Source: CAYGZA01 sp964354135
GTDB taxonomy: Bacteria; Planctomycetota; Planctomycetia; Pirellulales; Thermoguttaceae
DNA length: 35,975 nucleotides
Assembly (NCBI GenBank): GCA_964354135.1
Contig: CAYGZA010000021.1
Location: 1-35,975 of the forward strand
Reading direction: 5' to 3'
The position numbers and the translations under genes are program-made. The number at the start of each line of letters is the position of its first letter. Within the stretch, counting starts at the first letter, position 1. The notes beneath the pieces are model-generated. The model did not search any database. It saw only the letters and a list, made by a program, of their open reading frames with translations, and was not told where the DNA came from. Below are positions 24,701-31,106 of the stretch, in pieces.

Positions 24701-25886
24701 TGCTCAGGCTCGAATTGCTCTCCCAGTTGGCCGGCAGGCCGAGATTGCCGACGCCCCGCTGGATCACCAGCAGGCGGTCGAAGTCCAAGAGCGGGTTGGC
24801 CGTGAGGGCCTCGGTCTTGAGCTTGTGGAACTCGGCGGCGATCTGCTCCCGGTCCTTCTCCCGCTTTTCGGCCGATGCCTTTTCGGCCGGTTTCTCGCCG
24901 GCGGCCGCGTCGTACGCAGCCTTCAGCGACTGGAGCCGCCGGAGGAACTCGCCGGCCTTCGGGTAACGGCCCTTGAACGTCTCGCTCAAGTCGCGGACGG
25001 CCAGCTCCAGCGATTTCCACTGGCCCGGCGCCACGTCGCGCTGGTTCGGCTTGAGCGGCAGGCCGGCGGGCAAGACGATCTTCTGCCATTTCTGAGCGTC
25101 CCCGAGGTAGCCGAGGATGTTGCCGGTGAGCCGCTCCAGGTTCGCGCGGTGGGCGTTGCCGGCATGAGCGTAGTGCGGCAGGCGCCAGCCGAGCACAATC
25201 ACGCGGCCCTTGCCGCACTCGTATTCGGCCAACGGGTTCTCGGTCGCCGAGGCCGCCCGCGCCAGGAGCATCCCGCCGAGCGGCCCGCCCGCGCCGTAGA
25301 AATCGGCGAAGGCCGGCAGCCCCGCGTCGGTGATCGGAATCCGCGAGCCATCGGGGACGCCCGTGGCCGAGAGTCCCTGGAAGATCGGGTGCCGCGTGGC
25401 CACCGGGATGAGCTGCGCGACGTAGTTGTCCTTGCCGGGACCGCCGACGCGGGCCGGGGCCTCCTCGATTCCCAGCATGTTGACCAAGACGAGCGCGGCA
25501 CCGGACAACAAGAGCCCGTGCCCCTCGGCGGCGTGCTTCCGCAGGGCCTCGAGCGAGGCCGCGTCGTGGATCGGGCCGCTCATCTCCGCGGAGTCGCCCT
25601 GATGGAGCCAAACGACGCGGAAGCGGGCCAGCGGAACGTCCTGCCCCTTCGCGTCGCGGAACTTCCCTTCGCCCGCGGGGAAGATCAAGGCGGCCGGCCC
25701 GAGCTTCTGGGCCAATTGCCAGGCGGCCTGGGCCTCGGGTCCCATCTTGTCGGCCGACGCGACCCCGGCGAGGAATCCCAGGCCCGGCTCCGCGGCGCCA
25801 CCCCGGGTCGCCAGAATCCCGAGCATCGCACCCCACAGGACGCAGCACCCACCCGGCACACGAAAACGGCTCCGCTGCAAAACCAC
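21774..25886 (-). CDS. Diheme hydrazine-synthase-alpha-like protein fused to a SUMF1 domain
   Basis: A 1370-residue exported protein. A signal peptide covers about 1-32. Residues 35-330 include a gasdermin-unrelated ThuA/glutaminase-like region, followed by a coiled-coil at about 320-360. About 380-700 is a beta-propeller-like region with TolB/PD40-type repeats (PDGRILFTST, PSGRVLYLRWEY). The segment YQGMGGLLGAIGMDGPWD and the following domain match the middle domain of the hydrazine synthase alpha subunit. Two c-type heme motifs follow, CAGCH (828-832) and CVGCH (878-882). From about 1096 to the end is a SUMF1/FGE-like domain (LPTEAQWEYACRAG, GNVAEWT, VVRGGSW). That domain lacks the catalytic cysteine pair of true formylglycine-generating enzymes. 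The start is GTG at 25886, after AGGAAAGGA. Function is unknown; a periplasmic redox role is likely. Confidence 0.85.
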   Translation of the reverse strand: MVLQRSRFRVPGGCCVLWGAMLGILATRGGAAEPGLGFLAGVASADKMGPEAQAAWQLAQKLGPAALIFPAGEGKFRDAKGQDVPLARFRVVWLHQGDSAEMSGPIHDAASLEALRKHAAEGHGLLLSGAALVLVNMLGIEEAPARVGGPGKDNYVAQLIPVATRHPIFQGLSATGVPDGSRIPITDAGLPAFADFYGAGGPLGGMLLARAASATENPLAEYECGKGRVIVLGWRLPHYAHAGNAHRANLERLTGNILGYLGDAQKWQKIVLPAGLPLKPNQRDVAPGQWKSLELAVRDLSETFKGRYPKAGEFLRRLQSLKAAYDAAAGEKPAEKASAEKREKDREQIAAEFHKLKTEALTANPLLDFDRLLVIQRGVGNLGLPANWESNSSLSKTGFNNKLCTLSPVHPEGKLSTLFQPTGGRFAGDVDLHFDAGRMLFSMPGANGRWQVFEMTIDGRKLRELPLIREPDVDNYDACYLPDGRILFTSTAPFVGVPCVYGSSHVTNLYILEHNGSIRQLTVDQEHNWCPAVLPSGRVLYLRWEYADLPHSNSRILFHMNPDGTAQMEYFGSNSFFVNSFFYARPIPGHPTKVAGIATGHHGVARSGRLLIVDPARGRREAEGVVQEIPGYGKPVEPVIRDNLADDAWPQFLHPYPLSEKHYLVSARPTPQSLWGIYLVDVFDNMLLLKETPGYALFEPVPVKKQPTPPVVPDRVDPKRKDALVYMSDIYSGPGLKGIPRGTVRKLRVVTYHFSYQGMGGLLGAIGMDGPWDIKRVLGTVPVEPDGSALFRVPANTPIAVHPLDEEGKSLQVMRSWFTAMPGEVLSCAGCHEQQNSGPVNRQSIAARRVASEITPWRGPARGFSFAREVQPVLDKHCVGCHDGKRGQNSFSASADRQTPPPTSKKTPAPLADPILSLRGDQKITDWSTQIAGNVGTAVGGKFSVAYAELHRFVRRPGIEDDIHLLAPMEYHADSTELVQMLRKGHYGVELDAEAWDRLVTWIDLNAPYHGTWTEIVGKAQVDPQAARRRTMLNRYAGVDVDPEEIPKTPQAKIEPVIPPAPAKAAAPAPSCPGWPFDAAEAQRRQGPPVEARRSVDLGGGARLELARIPAGQLVMGDHNGHPDERPAAVVKIAKPFWIGRFEVTNAEYARFDPTHDSHFEPMHGYQFGIHGYPANGPRQPVVRLSWDRATAFCRWLSERTGRRCTLPTEAQWEYACRAGTATPFWHGDLNTDFSKCANLGDLKLREFALETYIQVHLIANPNKYDDWIPKDERFDDGGFISVDVGRYQANPWGLVDVHGNVAEWTRSLYRPYPYDDEDGRNDPAAPGRRVVRGGSWYDRPQRSTSAFRLAYAPYQNVFNVGFRVVMEED
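23211..23237. repeat. Palindromic repeat inserted in a coding region
   Basis: Arms GGAAAAAG (23211-23218) and CTTTTTCC (23230-23237) around an 11-nt centre. It lies in frame inside the heme-binding linker of the large protein, directly after CVGCHDGK, and is translated as part of RGQNSFSA. Confidence 0.7.
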
Positions 25887-26022
25887 GTCGGGTTCCTTTC
25901 CTCTTGACGTCTATCTCGTTGAGACGTATCGCCTTTCGCAGCCTTGAAGATAACCGAATTGGGGGCCCCGGGCAAGTTCTTGCCGGACAGGCGAGGGGAT
26001 TGGGGCATCCTGTGCCCCGTAC

Positions 26023-26048
26023 AGCCCACGGGTTGCAACCCGTGGGCT
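26023..26048. repeat. 26-bp perfect palindrome
   Basis: AGCCCACGGGTTG followed by its exact reverse complement. It sits between the divergent large cytochrome gene and the DUF1080 remnant. The rest of 25887-26104 shows no gene. Confidence 0.85.
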
Positions 26049-26104
26049 TTGGCAGTATTGTCTTCTTCTGTCGGAATGCTCCCATTTGCCGCAAGGAGTC
26101 TCCC

Positions 26105-26463
26105 ATGATTGGCCGGACGATTCTGATTCCGTTTGTGTTGGCTCTCTTTCTCGCGATGTGCGGGGCTGCGCTGGCCGCCGACGACGGCTTCCACAACCTC
26201 TTCGACGGCAAGACCACGAAGGGGTGGCACAGGCCGCCTTCGCCAACGGTCAGTGGAACAAGTACCGCATCGAGGCCGCCGGCGACCGGCTGCGGATCTG
26301 GGTCAACGGCGTCTTGACCACCGACTTCCGCGACAAGGAGGACGCCTCGGGGTACATCGCGCTTCAGCACCACGGCGAAGCGGGCAAGATCTACCGCTTC
26401 CGCAACGTCCGCATCAAGCCGCTGGGCGGAGAACAGGCCGTGCCGCCCTCAACGAAGAAGTAG
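26105..26463 (+). pseudogene. DUF1080 (3-keto-disaccharide hydrolase-like) gene, internally deleted and frameshifted
   Basis: The start (ATG 26105 after CAAGGAG) encodes a signal peptide and the DUF1080 N-terminal motif HNLFDGKTTKGW. From about 26245 the homologous reading continues in another frame: QWNKYRIEAAGDRLRIWVNG, then ASGYIALQHHGEAGKIYRF and RNVRIKPL, the standard C-terminal half. Between the two, roughly 100 or more residues of the family are missing. Both halves keep strong codon bias, so the loss looks recent. Intact relatives are secreted carbohydrate-active proteins abundant in planctomycetes. Confidence 0.8.
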
Positions 26464-26596
26464 CCATGCGCCACGGAGCCGAACTCCGCTCCCCGTCGAG
26501 CGATGCGTGGGACAAGCGTCATGCTTCCGCACACGCGGCCCCTGCAACAGAGGGGGGACGGCATCCGCAGGCACGTGGTATCTGCGGGTTTGTGTG

Positions 26597-26625
26597 TTCA
26601 AGCCCGCGGCGAAATCCCCTATAAT
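26597..26625 (+). promoter_or_regulatory. Promoter of the Uma2 gene
   Basis: A perfect -10 box TATAAT at 26620-26625, with TTCAAG 17 bp upstream as a weak -35. The start would be about 58 nt before the ATG. Confidence 0.5.
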
Positions 26626-26689
26626 CCATGTAGTCTCGATTGATGACGGATGCCTGGTCTGTCGCTGTTCCCGGGAGTCGGCCAATCGT

Positions 26690-27367
26690 ATGGCAACTTC
26701 GGTCATCATTGAAGAACAAATCGAAATCCCCTTCATGGGCTCGCTCGCCGATTTTCGCGCTTGGGCCACGTCGGACCGATTCCCCGAGCGGGGCAGGATC
26801 GACTACGTGGCCGGCCGCATCGAGGTGGACATGTCTCCCGAAGAAGTTTTTTGCCACGGCACGTTGAAGATCGAAATCGTCAGGGTCTTGAGCCAAATCG
26901 TGAAGACCGCCGGTCTGGGCCACCTGTTCACGGACAGTACGAGAGTCTCGTGCCCGGCTGCCGAGCTATCCGTAGAGCCGGACGTCGTTTTCGTCTCGGA
27001 GGAGTCGCTGGAGAGCGGGGGAGTGCGCCTGGTGCCCAAGGCCACGGGCGAACCGGACCGTTACATTGAATTGGAGGGGGCCCCCGATCTGATCGTGGAG
27101 ATCGTCAGTGACGCTTCGGTCATCAAGGACACTCAGCGCCTTCCGACGGCCTATTACCGGTGCGCCGTTCGCGAGTTCTGGCTGGTTGACGCCCGAGGTG
27201 AAGAGCTGGTTTTCCAGATCCACCACCGCGGTCCCTCGGCTTATCAAGTTGCGCAGCCCAATCCAAACGGTTTTCAGTTCTCTAATGTCTTTAACACGTG
27301 GTTTCGTTTGACCCGCCGTCGCAACCAGCGCGGCCGCTGGCTTTTTGATCTTCAAGAGAAGAAGTAG
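26690..27367 (+). CDS. Uma2-family (DUF820) PD-(D/E)XK nuclease-like protein
   Basis: A 225-residue soluble protein. The PD-(D/E)XK core is visible: VEPDVVFV, then DLIVEIVSDAS with the catalytic Glu, followed by REFWLVD, which is typical of the family. The N-terminus FRAWATSDRFPERGRIDYVAGRIEVDMSP is the usual DUF820 opening. The family is strongly expanded in cyanobacteria and planctomycetes, and its biological substrate is unknown. ATG at 26690 is chosen as the start of the conserved region; the ribosome-binding site (GGGAG at about 14 nt) is weak. Confidence 0.88.
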   Translation: MATSVIIEEQIEIPFMGSLADFRAWATSDRFPERGRIDYVAGRIEVDMSPEEVFCHGTLKIEIVRVLSQIVKTAGLGHLFTDSTRVSCPAAELSVEPDVVFVSEESLESGGVRLVPKATGEPDRYIELEGAPDLIVEIVSDASVIKDTQRLPTAYYRCAVREFWLVDARGEELVFQIHHRGPSAYQVAQPNPNGFQFSNVFNTWFRLTRRRNQRGRWLFDLQEKK

Positions 27368-27468
27368 CGCCTAGCCGGGCGTTCCATCGCGTCGGCATCA
27401 CGGCGCAGCAATGCCAACGGCAGACGTGATTTGGGATGGCCGTGGGACCGGGGCGGCGGACACGACTG

Positions 27469-28200
27469 TCACGGGTCCTTCGGCTGCCGGCCGGCGGCCC
27501 AGTACATCCCGCGAACGACCAGCCGCTGGAACTGCGGATTGGTCCATGCCTCGTTGCCGTGGCCGAGCCCCGTGTAGAAGACGCGGCCCTTGCCGTAGTT
27601 CTGGACCCAGGCCATGCTTTGCCGCTCGTTGCCCCGATTCATGCGCACCAGCGACCTCATGCAGGCGTTCTTGTGGTAATTATGGGAGTAGGTTTCGTCC
27701 TGGATCTCGAAATCGTCAAGCCCGGCGGTGATCGGGTGCCTCTTGTCGTGGACGTAGACGGTGAACTTCCCGCCGCCGTGCCCGGCGAAGCGGCCGCCCA
27801 CGAGTTCCCAGTAGGGGTCGGACTCCTTAAAGGAATCGGTGGCGGAGTGGATGCCGGCATACGCGCCGCCGCCGCGAATAAAGTCGCACAGGCCCTGCTC
27901 CTGCTCCTTGGACGTGAAATTGACCCCGGTGCAGTAGAACAGCACCAGGTTATGGTTCTTGATCGAGTCGGCCTTCAGATCGTCGAGGTTTTCGGAAAGC
28001 GTCACTTCGAAGTCGCCGGTCTTTTTGAGCACGTCGACGAGGATCGGCGTCAAGTTGCGCCAGTCGTGGACGCCTCCCCCGCGGATGAAGAGGACCTTGA
28101 TCTTGCCCTCCGGCTGGAGGGCCGGCGCGAGCCCGACCGAGAAGGCAGCGACCGTGGCGGCAACGACGAGCGAGATCAGCACGCACTTCGAGCGAAACAT
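27469..28200 (-). CDS. Secreted ThuA-domain protein
   Basis: A 243-residue protein with a signal peptide (CVLISLVVAATVAAFSVGLA), followed by a ThuA domain, a glutaminase-like fold that lacks the classical catalytic triad. Seen: VLFIRGGGVHDW, LVLFYCTGV, IRGGGAYAGIHSATDSF, GHGGGKFTVYV, and RVFYTGLGHGNEAW. ThuA proteins are linked to trehalose/disaccharide use through 3-keto sugars; in planctomycetes they occur with DUF1080 and Gfo/Idh/MocA proteins, as here. ATG at 28200 has GGGAG about 11 nt upstream. It converges with Uma2. Confidence 0.9.
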   Translation of the reverse strand: MFRSKCVLISLVVAATVAAFSVGLAPALQPEGKIKVLFIRGGGVHDWRNLTPILVDVLKKTGDFEVTLSENLDDLKADSIKNHNLVLFYCTGVNFTSKEQEQGLCDFIRGGGAYAGIHSATDSFKESDPYWELVGGRFAGHGGGKFTVYVHDKRHPITAGLDDFEIQDETYSHNYHKNACMRSLVRMNRGNERQSMAWVQNYGKGRVFYTGLGHGNEAWTNPQFQRLVVRGMYWAAGRQPKDP

Positions 28201-28291
28201 CTTGGCATCTCCCTGGGCAAAGTGAATCGTCCGCCGCGGCAACGAAGGCCGTCTTGGAGCCGATCCAAGACCCCCGGCGATTGCGGCCTAC

Positions 28292-28320
28292 ATCCTACGC
28301 CGGGCCGGTCCGCCTGTCAA
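28292..28320 (-). promoter_or_regulatory. Promoter of the ThuA gene
   Basis: On the minus strand a perfect -35 TTGACA (28320-28315), 17-bp spacer, TAGGAT (28297-28292). It gives a leader of about 85 nt. Confidence 0.6.
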
Positions 28321-28409
28321 CGAATCGCTACGCGGGCGTTCGGGAACGGCGGTGCGGAGTCGTCGTGCCGCGCCAACAATCCGCGGCCGCGCCCTCGCCG
28401 GCCCGCCCG

Positions 28410-28438
28410 TGGACCGGGTCGAGGGCCGGTGGTATGAT
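28410..28438 (+). promoter_or_regulatory. Promoter of the GH29-like gene
   Basis: TGGACC (28410-28415), 17-bp spacer, TATGAT (28433-28438, 5/6). Confidence 0.5.
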
Positions 28439-28491
28439 GCCCGCGATCACCTGCCGCCGCATCTTCTCCCGGTTTGCGAAAGGAGCCTGCC

Positions 28492-30996
28492 ATGCGAAGC
28501 GCTCGGGCGGTTGTGCCGTGGGTAATCCTCGCCGTGACCTCTGCGGCCGCGGGGGCGGAGAAGTCGTGGTATCGCCCGCCTAAGCTGGCCATCATGACCG
28601 GCTACATCAAGGAGCCGCTCAAGCCCTACACCATTCAGGATTGGGCCAAGGGGCTCGGCAACCGCATGGACGCCGACCGCTGGGTCGCCGATTTCCGGGA
28701 GGCGGGGGCCGACTACCTGATCTTCTACGACAAGTGGATCGACGGCTTCGTGTTCCACGACACGAAGACGACCGGCTTCAAGACGCCCCGCGACTTCCTC
28801 CGCCCGATTGCCGACGCCTGCCGCCGCGGCAACCTGCGGCTCGTCCTCTACTACAACGCCATCAGCGACGGCAATCCCGAGTTCGACCAGTGGGCCGTGC
28901 GCGACCGCCGCGGCCAGTACATCGTCTTCGGGACGGAGTGGCCGACCCGGTATCAGACCCTCCATTCCCCGTTCCGCAAGGCCTCGGTCGAGCAGTTGCG
29001 CGAGGTTCTCACGGGCTACGGCCGCATCGACGGGATCTGGCTGGACATCTTCGGCGAGAGGCTGGATACGTCCAGCCCGTGGGTGGCGCGAGCCTACGAG
29101 AAGATGTATGGCGCGCCGTTCGACAAGGCCCCGGGCGAGCGGCTCCACGAGTTCCACGTGCGGACGCTGGCGGGCTATCTGGACCAGGTGCAGCCAATCG
29201 CCAAGAAGCACCAGGCCGACTGCGTGTGGACCTCCAACGGGGCCGCGGCTGGGGTGTTTGGGGGAGGGTTGTGGGCCCGGTCCGTGGGGAGCCGCCTCGA
29301 CTACGGCAGCGTCGAGGGGCACCAGCTCGACGTCATGGATCGCCTGGCCCGGATGGCATGGGTCAACCCCATGCCGACCGAAGTCGGCACGCTGGTGAAC
29401 AGCTCGTGGTTCTGCCCCATGGAAGATACGCCGCCGCCGGTTGGCAAGACCGCCAAGCAGGCGATCGCCGAGGTCGCAATCGCCGTATGCCAGGGGGCCA
29501 CCGCGTACATGGCCTTGACGCCGGGCCATTCGGGCCTCTTCGGGGACGACCTCAAGGTGGCCAAGGCCGTCGGGCAGTGGTTCCAGGCGACCGAGCCCGT
29601 GCTCCGGAGCGCCCAGCCCTATGCCGACGTGGGGATCGTGCTCGGCGCCCCCGATGCGGACGGGCCCGGGCTGCCGGGCAGCAACTCGCTTTGGCGGCGA
29701 TTCCCGGCGGCACAGCGCGGCCTCCAGGATGAGGCCCTCGGGATCGGCGACGACCTGGCCCGCGAGGGCGTGTTCGGCCGGCTCCTCTTGGCGCCGCCCG
29801 CGGGGGCGAGTTGGCCCGCCTCGCTGGCCGGTCTTCGGGTCATCGTGCTCCCGGAGTTGGCCCCGCTGGACGACGATCGCGTCGGTCAACTGCGGGAGTA
29901 CGTCCGCCAAGGCGGCCGCTTGATCGCCTTCGGGCATGCCTCGATGCTCGACGGGAAGAACGCGCGGCGCAAGGACGCTGCGCTGGCGGACGTTTTCGGC
30001 GTGCGGCATCGCGGCGAAGCGACGTTCGCCGGACCGGCCGGAAAAGTCGCGGTCAAGGTCGACTCGGAGTATTCGCCCCAGTTTCGCGGCGAGCACCTGA
30101 TCGACGGCCAACCGTTCACGGCCTGGGCCTCCGCGGCCGCGCCCATGCCGCACTGGGCGGAAATCACCCTGCCCGACGAGGTGGAGGTGGCGCGGATCGA
30201 GCTCGATAGCCGCGCCGACGGGCCGTATCTGGTCACCGATTTCGACGTCGAGGCCCACGACGGCAAGGGATGGAAACTGGTGCAATCGGTCCGCGGGGCG
30301 AAGACGACCCGAGTCGCCCTGCCGCTCCCCACGCCGGCGAAAACGCGGCTGGTGCGAGTCAAGATCCTCCGCGAGTTGTACGGCGGACAAAACCGCGAGC
30401 TGGCCGACGTCGCGACGATTCGCGTCTTCGACAAGGCCGGCCGCGATCGGGCGTCTGAAGAAGTGCCGCGGGTGCCGCTGGTGGACATGGCCGCTGAGTT
30501 GAAGCGGGCCTTCGGGGACCGGCCGGTCGCCTTCTTGCCGATGGCGGTTCAGGTGGAGCCGACCACGGCCGAGGTGCTTGCCCGGCTCGCCAACGAGGGC
30601 CGCTCTCCGGCCATCCTCCGAAACCGCTTCGGCAGCGGCGAGGCGATCCTGATCGCCCCTGGCGAGGCAGCACTCAGCGGCAATGCCGCGTTTTGGGCCG
30701 GATTGAGGACCCTGGTCATCGGCAAGCCCACGCTCTCCTCCACCCGGATGGACCGCTACCGGATCATCCTCACGCGGATCGACGGGGCGCATGTGCTGCA
30801 CGTGATCGACCGCGAGGCCCGCAACGCCCGCTACGAGCCGGCCGAGGTCAGCATCTCGCTGGAGACAGACCGGCTCGGCGGACTGCGCGAGGCCCGGCTC
30901 GTGCCGGGCAACTCGGCTCTGAAAACCGCGATCGAGGACGGCCGAATGACGCTCACCCTGCGCCCCGACCCGGTGGCCAGCGTGCTCTTGAAATGA
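28492..30996 (+). CDS. Secreted GH29-like glycosidase with GATase-like and discoidin-like domains
   Basis: An 834-residue exported protein. A signal peptide covers about 1-22. A TIM-barrel with alpha-L-fucosidase (GH29) features spans roughly 30-370: AGADYLIFYDKWIDGF and YGRIDGIWLDIFGE, where D185 sits at the position of the GH29 nucleophile. About 380-500 is a beta-galactosidase trimerisation/GATase-like region (VIVLPELAPLDDDRVGQL, RQGGRLIAFGHASML). About 520-655 looks like an F5/8-type C (discoidin) carbohydrate-binding domain (LIDGQPFTAWA, HWAEITL). The C-terminus is a beta-sandwich. Fucosidase activity is not proven; many relatives are annotated only as glycosidase-like. ATG at 28492 follows GAAAGGAG. 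It lies beside sulfatase and ThuA genes, fitting degradation of sulfated, fucose-rich polysaccharide. Confidence 0.8.
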   Translation: MRSARAVVPWVILAVTSAAAGAEKSWYRPPKLAIMTGYIKEPLKPYTIQDWAKGLGNRMDADRWVADFREAGADYLIFYDKWIDGFVFHDTKTTGFKTPRDFLRPIADACRRGNLRLVLYYNAISDGNPEFDQWAVRDRRGQYIVFGTEWPTRYQTLHSPFRKASVEQLREVLTGYGRIDGIWLDIFGERLDTSSPWVARAYEKMYGAPFDKAPGERLHEFHVRTLAGYLDQVQPIAKKHQADCVWTSNGAAAGVFGGGLWARSVGSRLDYGSVEGHQLDVMDRLARMAWVNPMPTEVGTLVNSSWFCPMEDTPPPVGKTAKQAIAEVAIAVCQGATAYMALTPGHSGLFGDDLKVAKAVGQWFQATEPVLRSAQPYADVGIVLGAPDADGPGLPGSNSLWRRFPAAQRGLQDEALGIGDDLAREGVFGRLLLAPPAGASWPASLAGLRVIVLPELAPLDDDRVGQLREYVRQGGRLIAFGHASMLDGKNARRKDAALADVFGVRHRGEATFAGPAGKVAVKVDSEYSPQFRGEHLIDGQPFTAWASAAAPMPHWAEITLPDEVEVARIELDSRADGPYLVTDFDVEAHDGKGWKLVQSVRGAKTTRVALPLPTPAKTRLVRVKILRELYGGQNRELADVATIRVFDKAGRDRASEEVPRVPLVDMAAELKRAFGDRPVAFLPMAVQVEPTTAEVLARLANEGRSPAILRNRFGSGEAILIAPGEAALSGNAAFWAGLRTLVIGKPTLSSTRMDRYRIILTRIDGAHVLHVIDREARNARYEPAEVSISLETDRLGGLREARLVPGNSALKTAIEDGRMTLTLRPDPVASVLLK

Positions 30997-31010
30997 GGAG
31001 CCTACGGGGT

Positions 31011-31090
31011 CGGGAGTCCTGTTTCCATCTCGGCGGCCGCTGCTCTCACCAGTGGATTGACGTCACCGCCGGCATGGAAAGGGACTCCCG
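31011..31090. repeat. 17-18-bp inverted repeat between convergent genes
   Basis: Arms 31011-31028 and 31074-31090 pair as CGGGAGTCC...TTTCCAT with ATGGAAA...GGACTCCCG, with about two bulged or mismatched bases and a 45-nt centre. It fills the gap between the glycosidase and sulfatase 3' ends and may act as a bidirectional terminator. Confidence 0.6.
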
Positions 31091-31106
31091 CCCCCTTCGG
31101 ATCCCC

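Noticed and set aside
22971..25907. A 978-codon open frame on the plus strand opposite the diheme/SUMF1 gene
   Set aside because: It is a by-product of high-GC codon bias: no domain, no ribosome-binding site, and the minus-strand protein has clear motifs throughout.
28447..30801. A 784-codon minus-strand frame opposite the GH29-like gene
   Set aside because: No recognisable domain; the plus-strand frame has a signal peptide, family motifs and a good ribosome-binding site.
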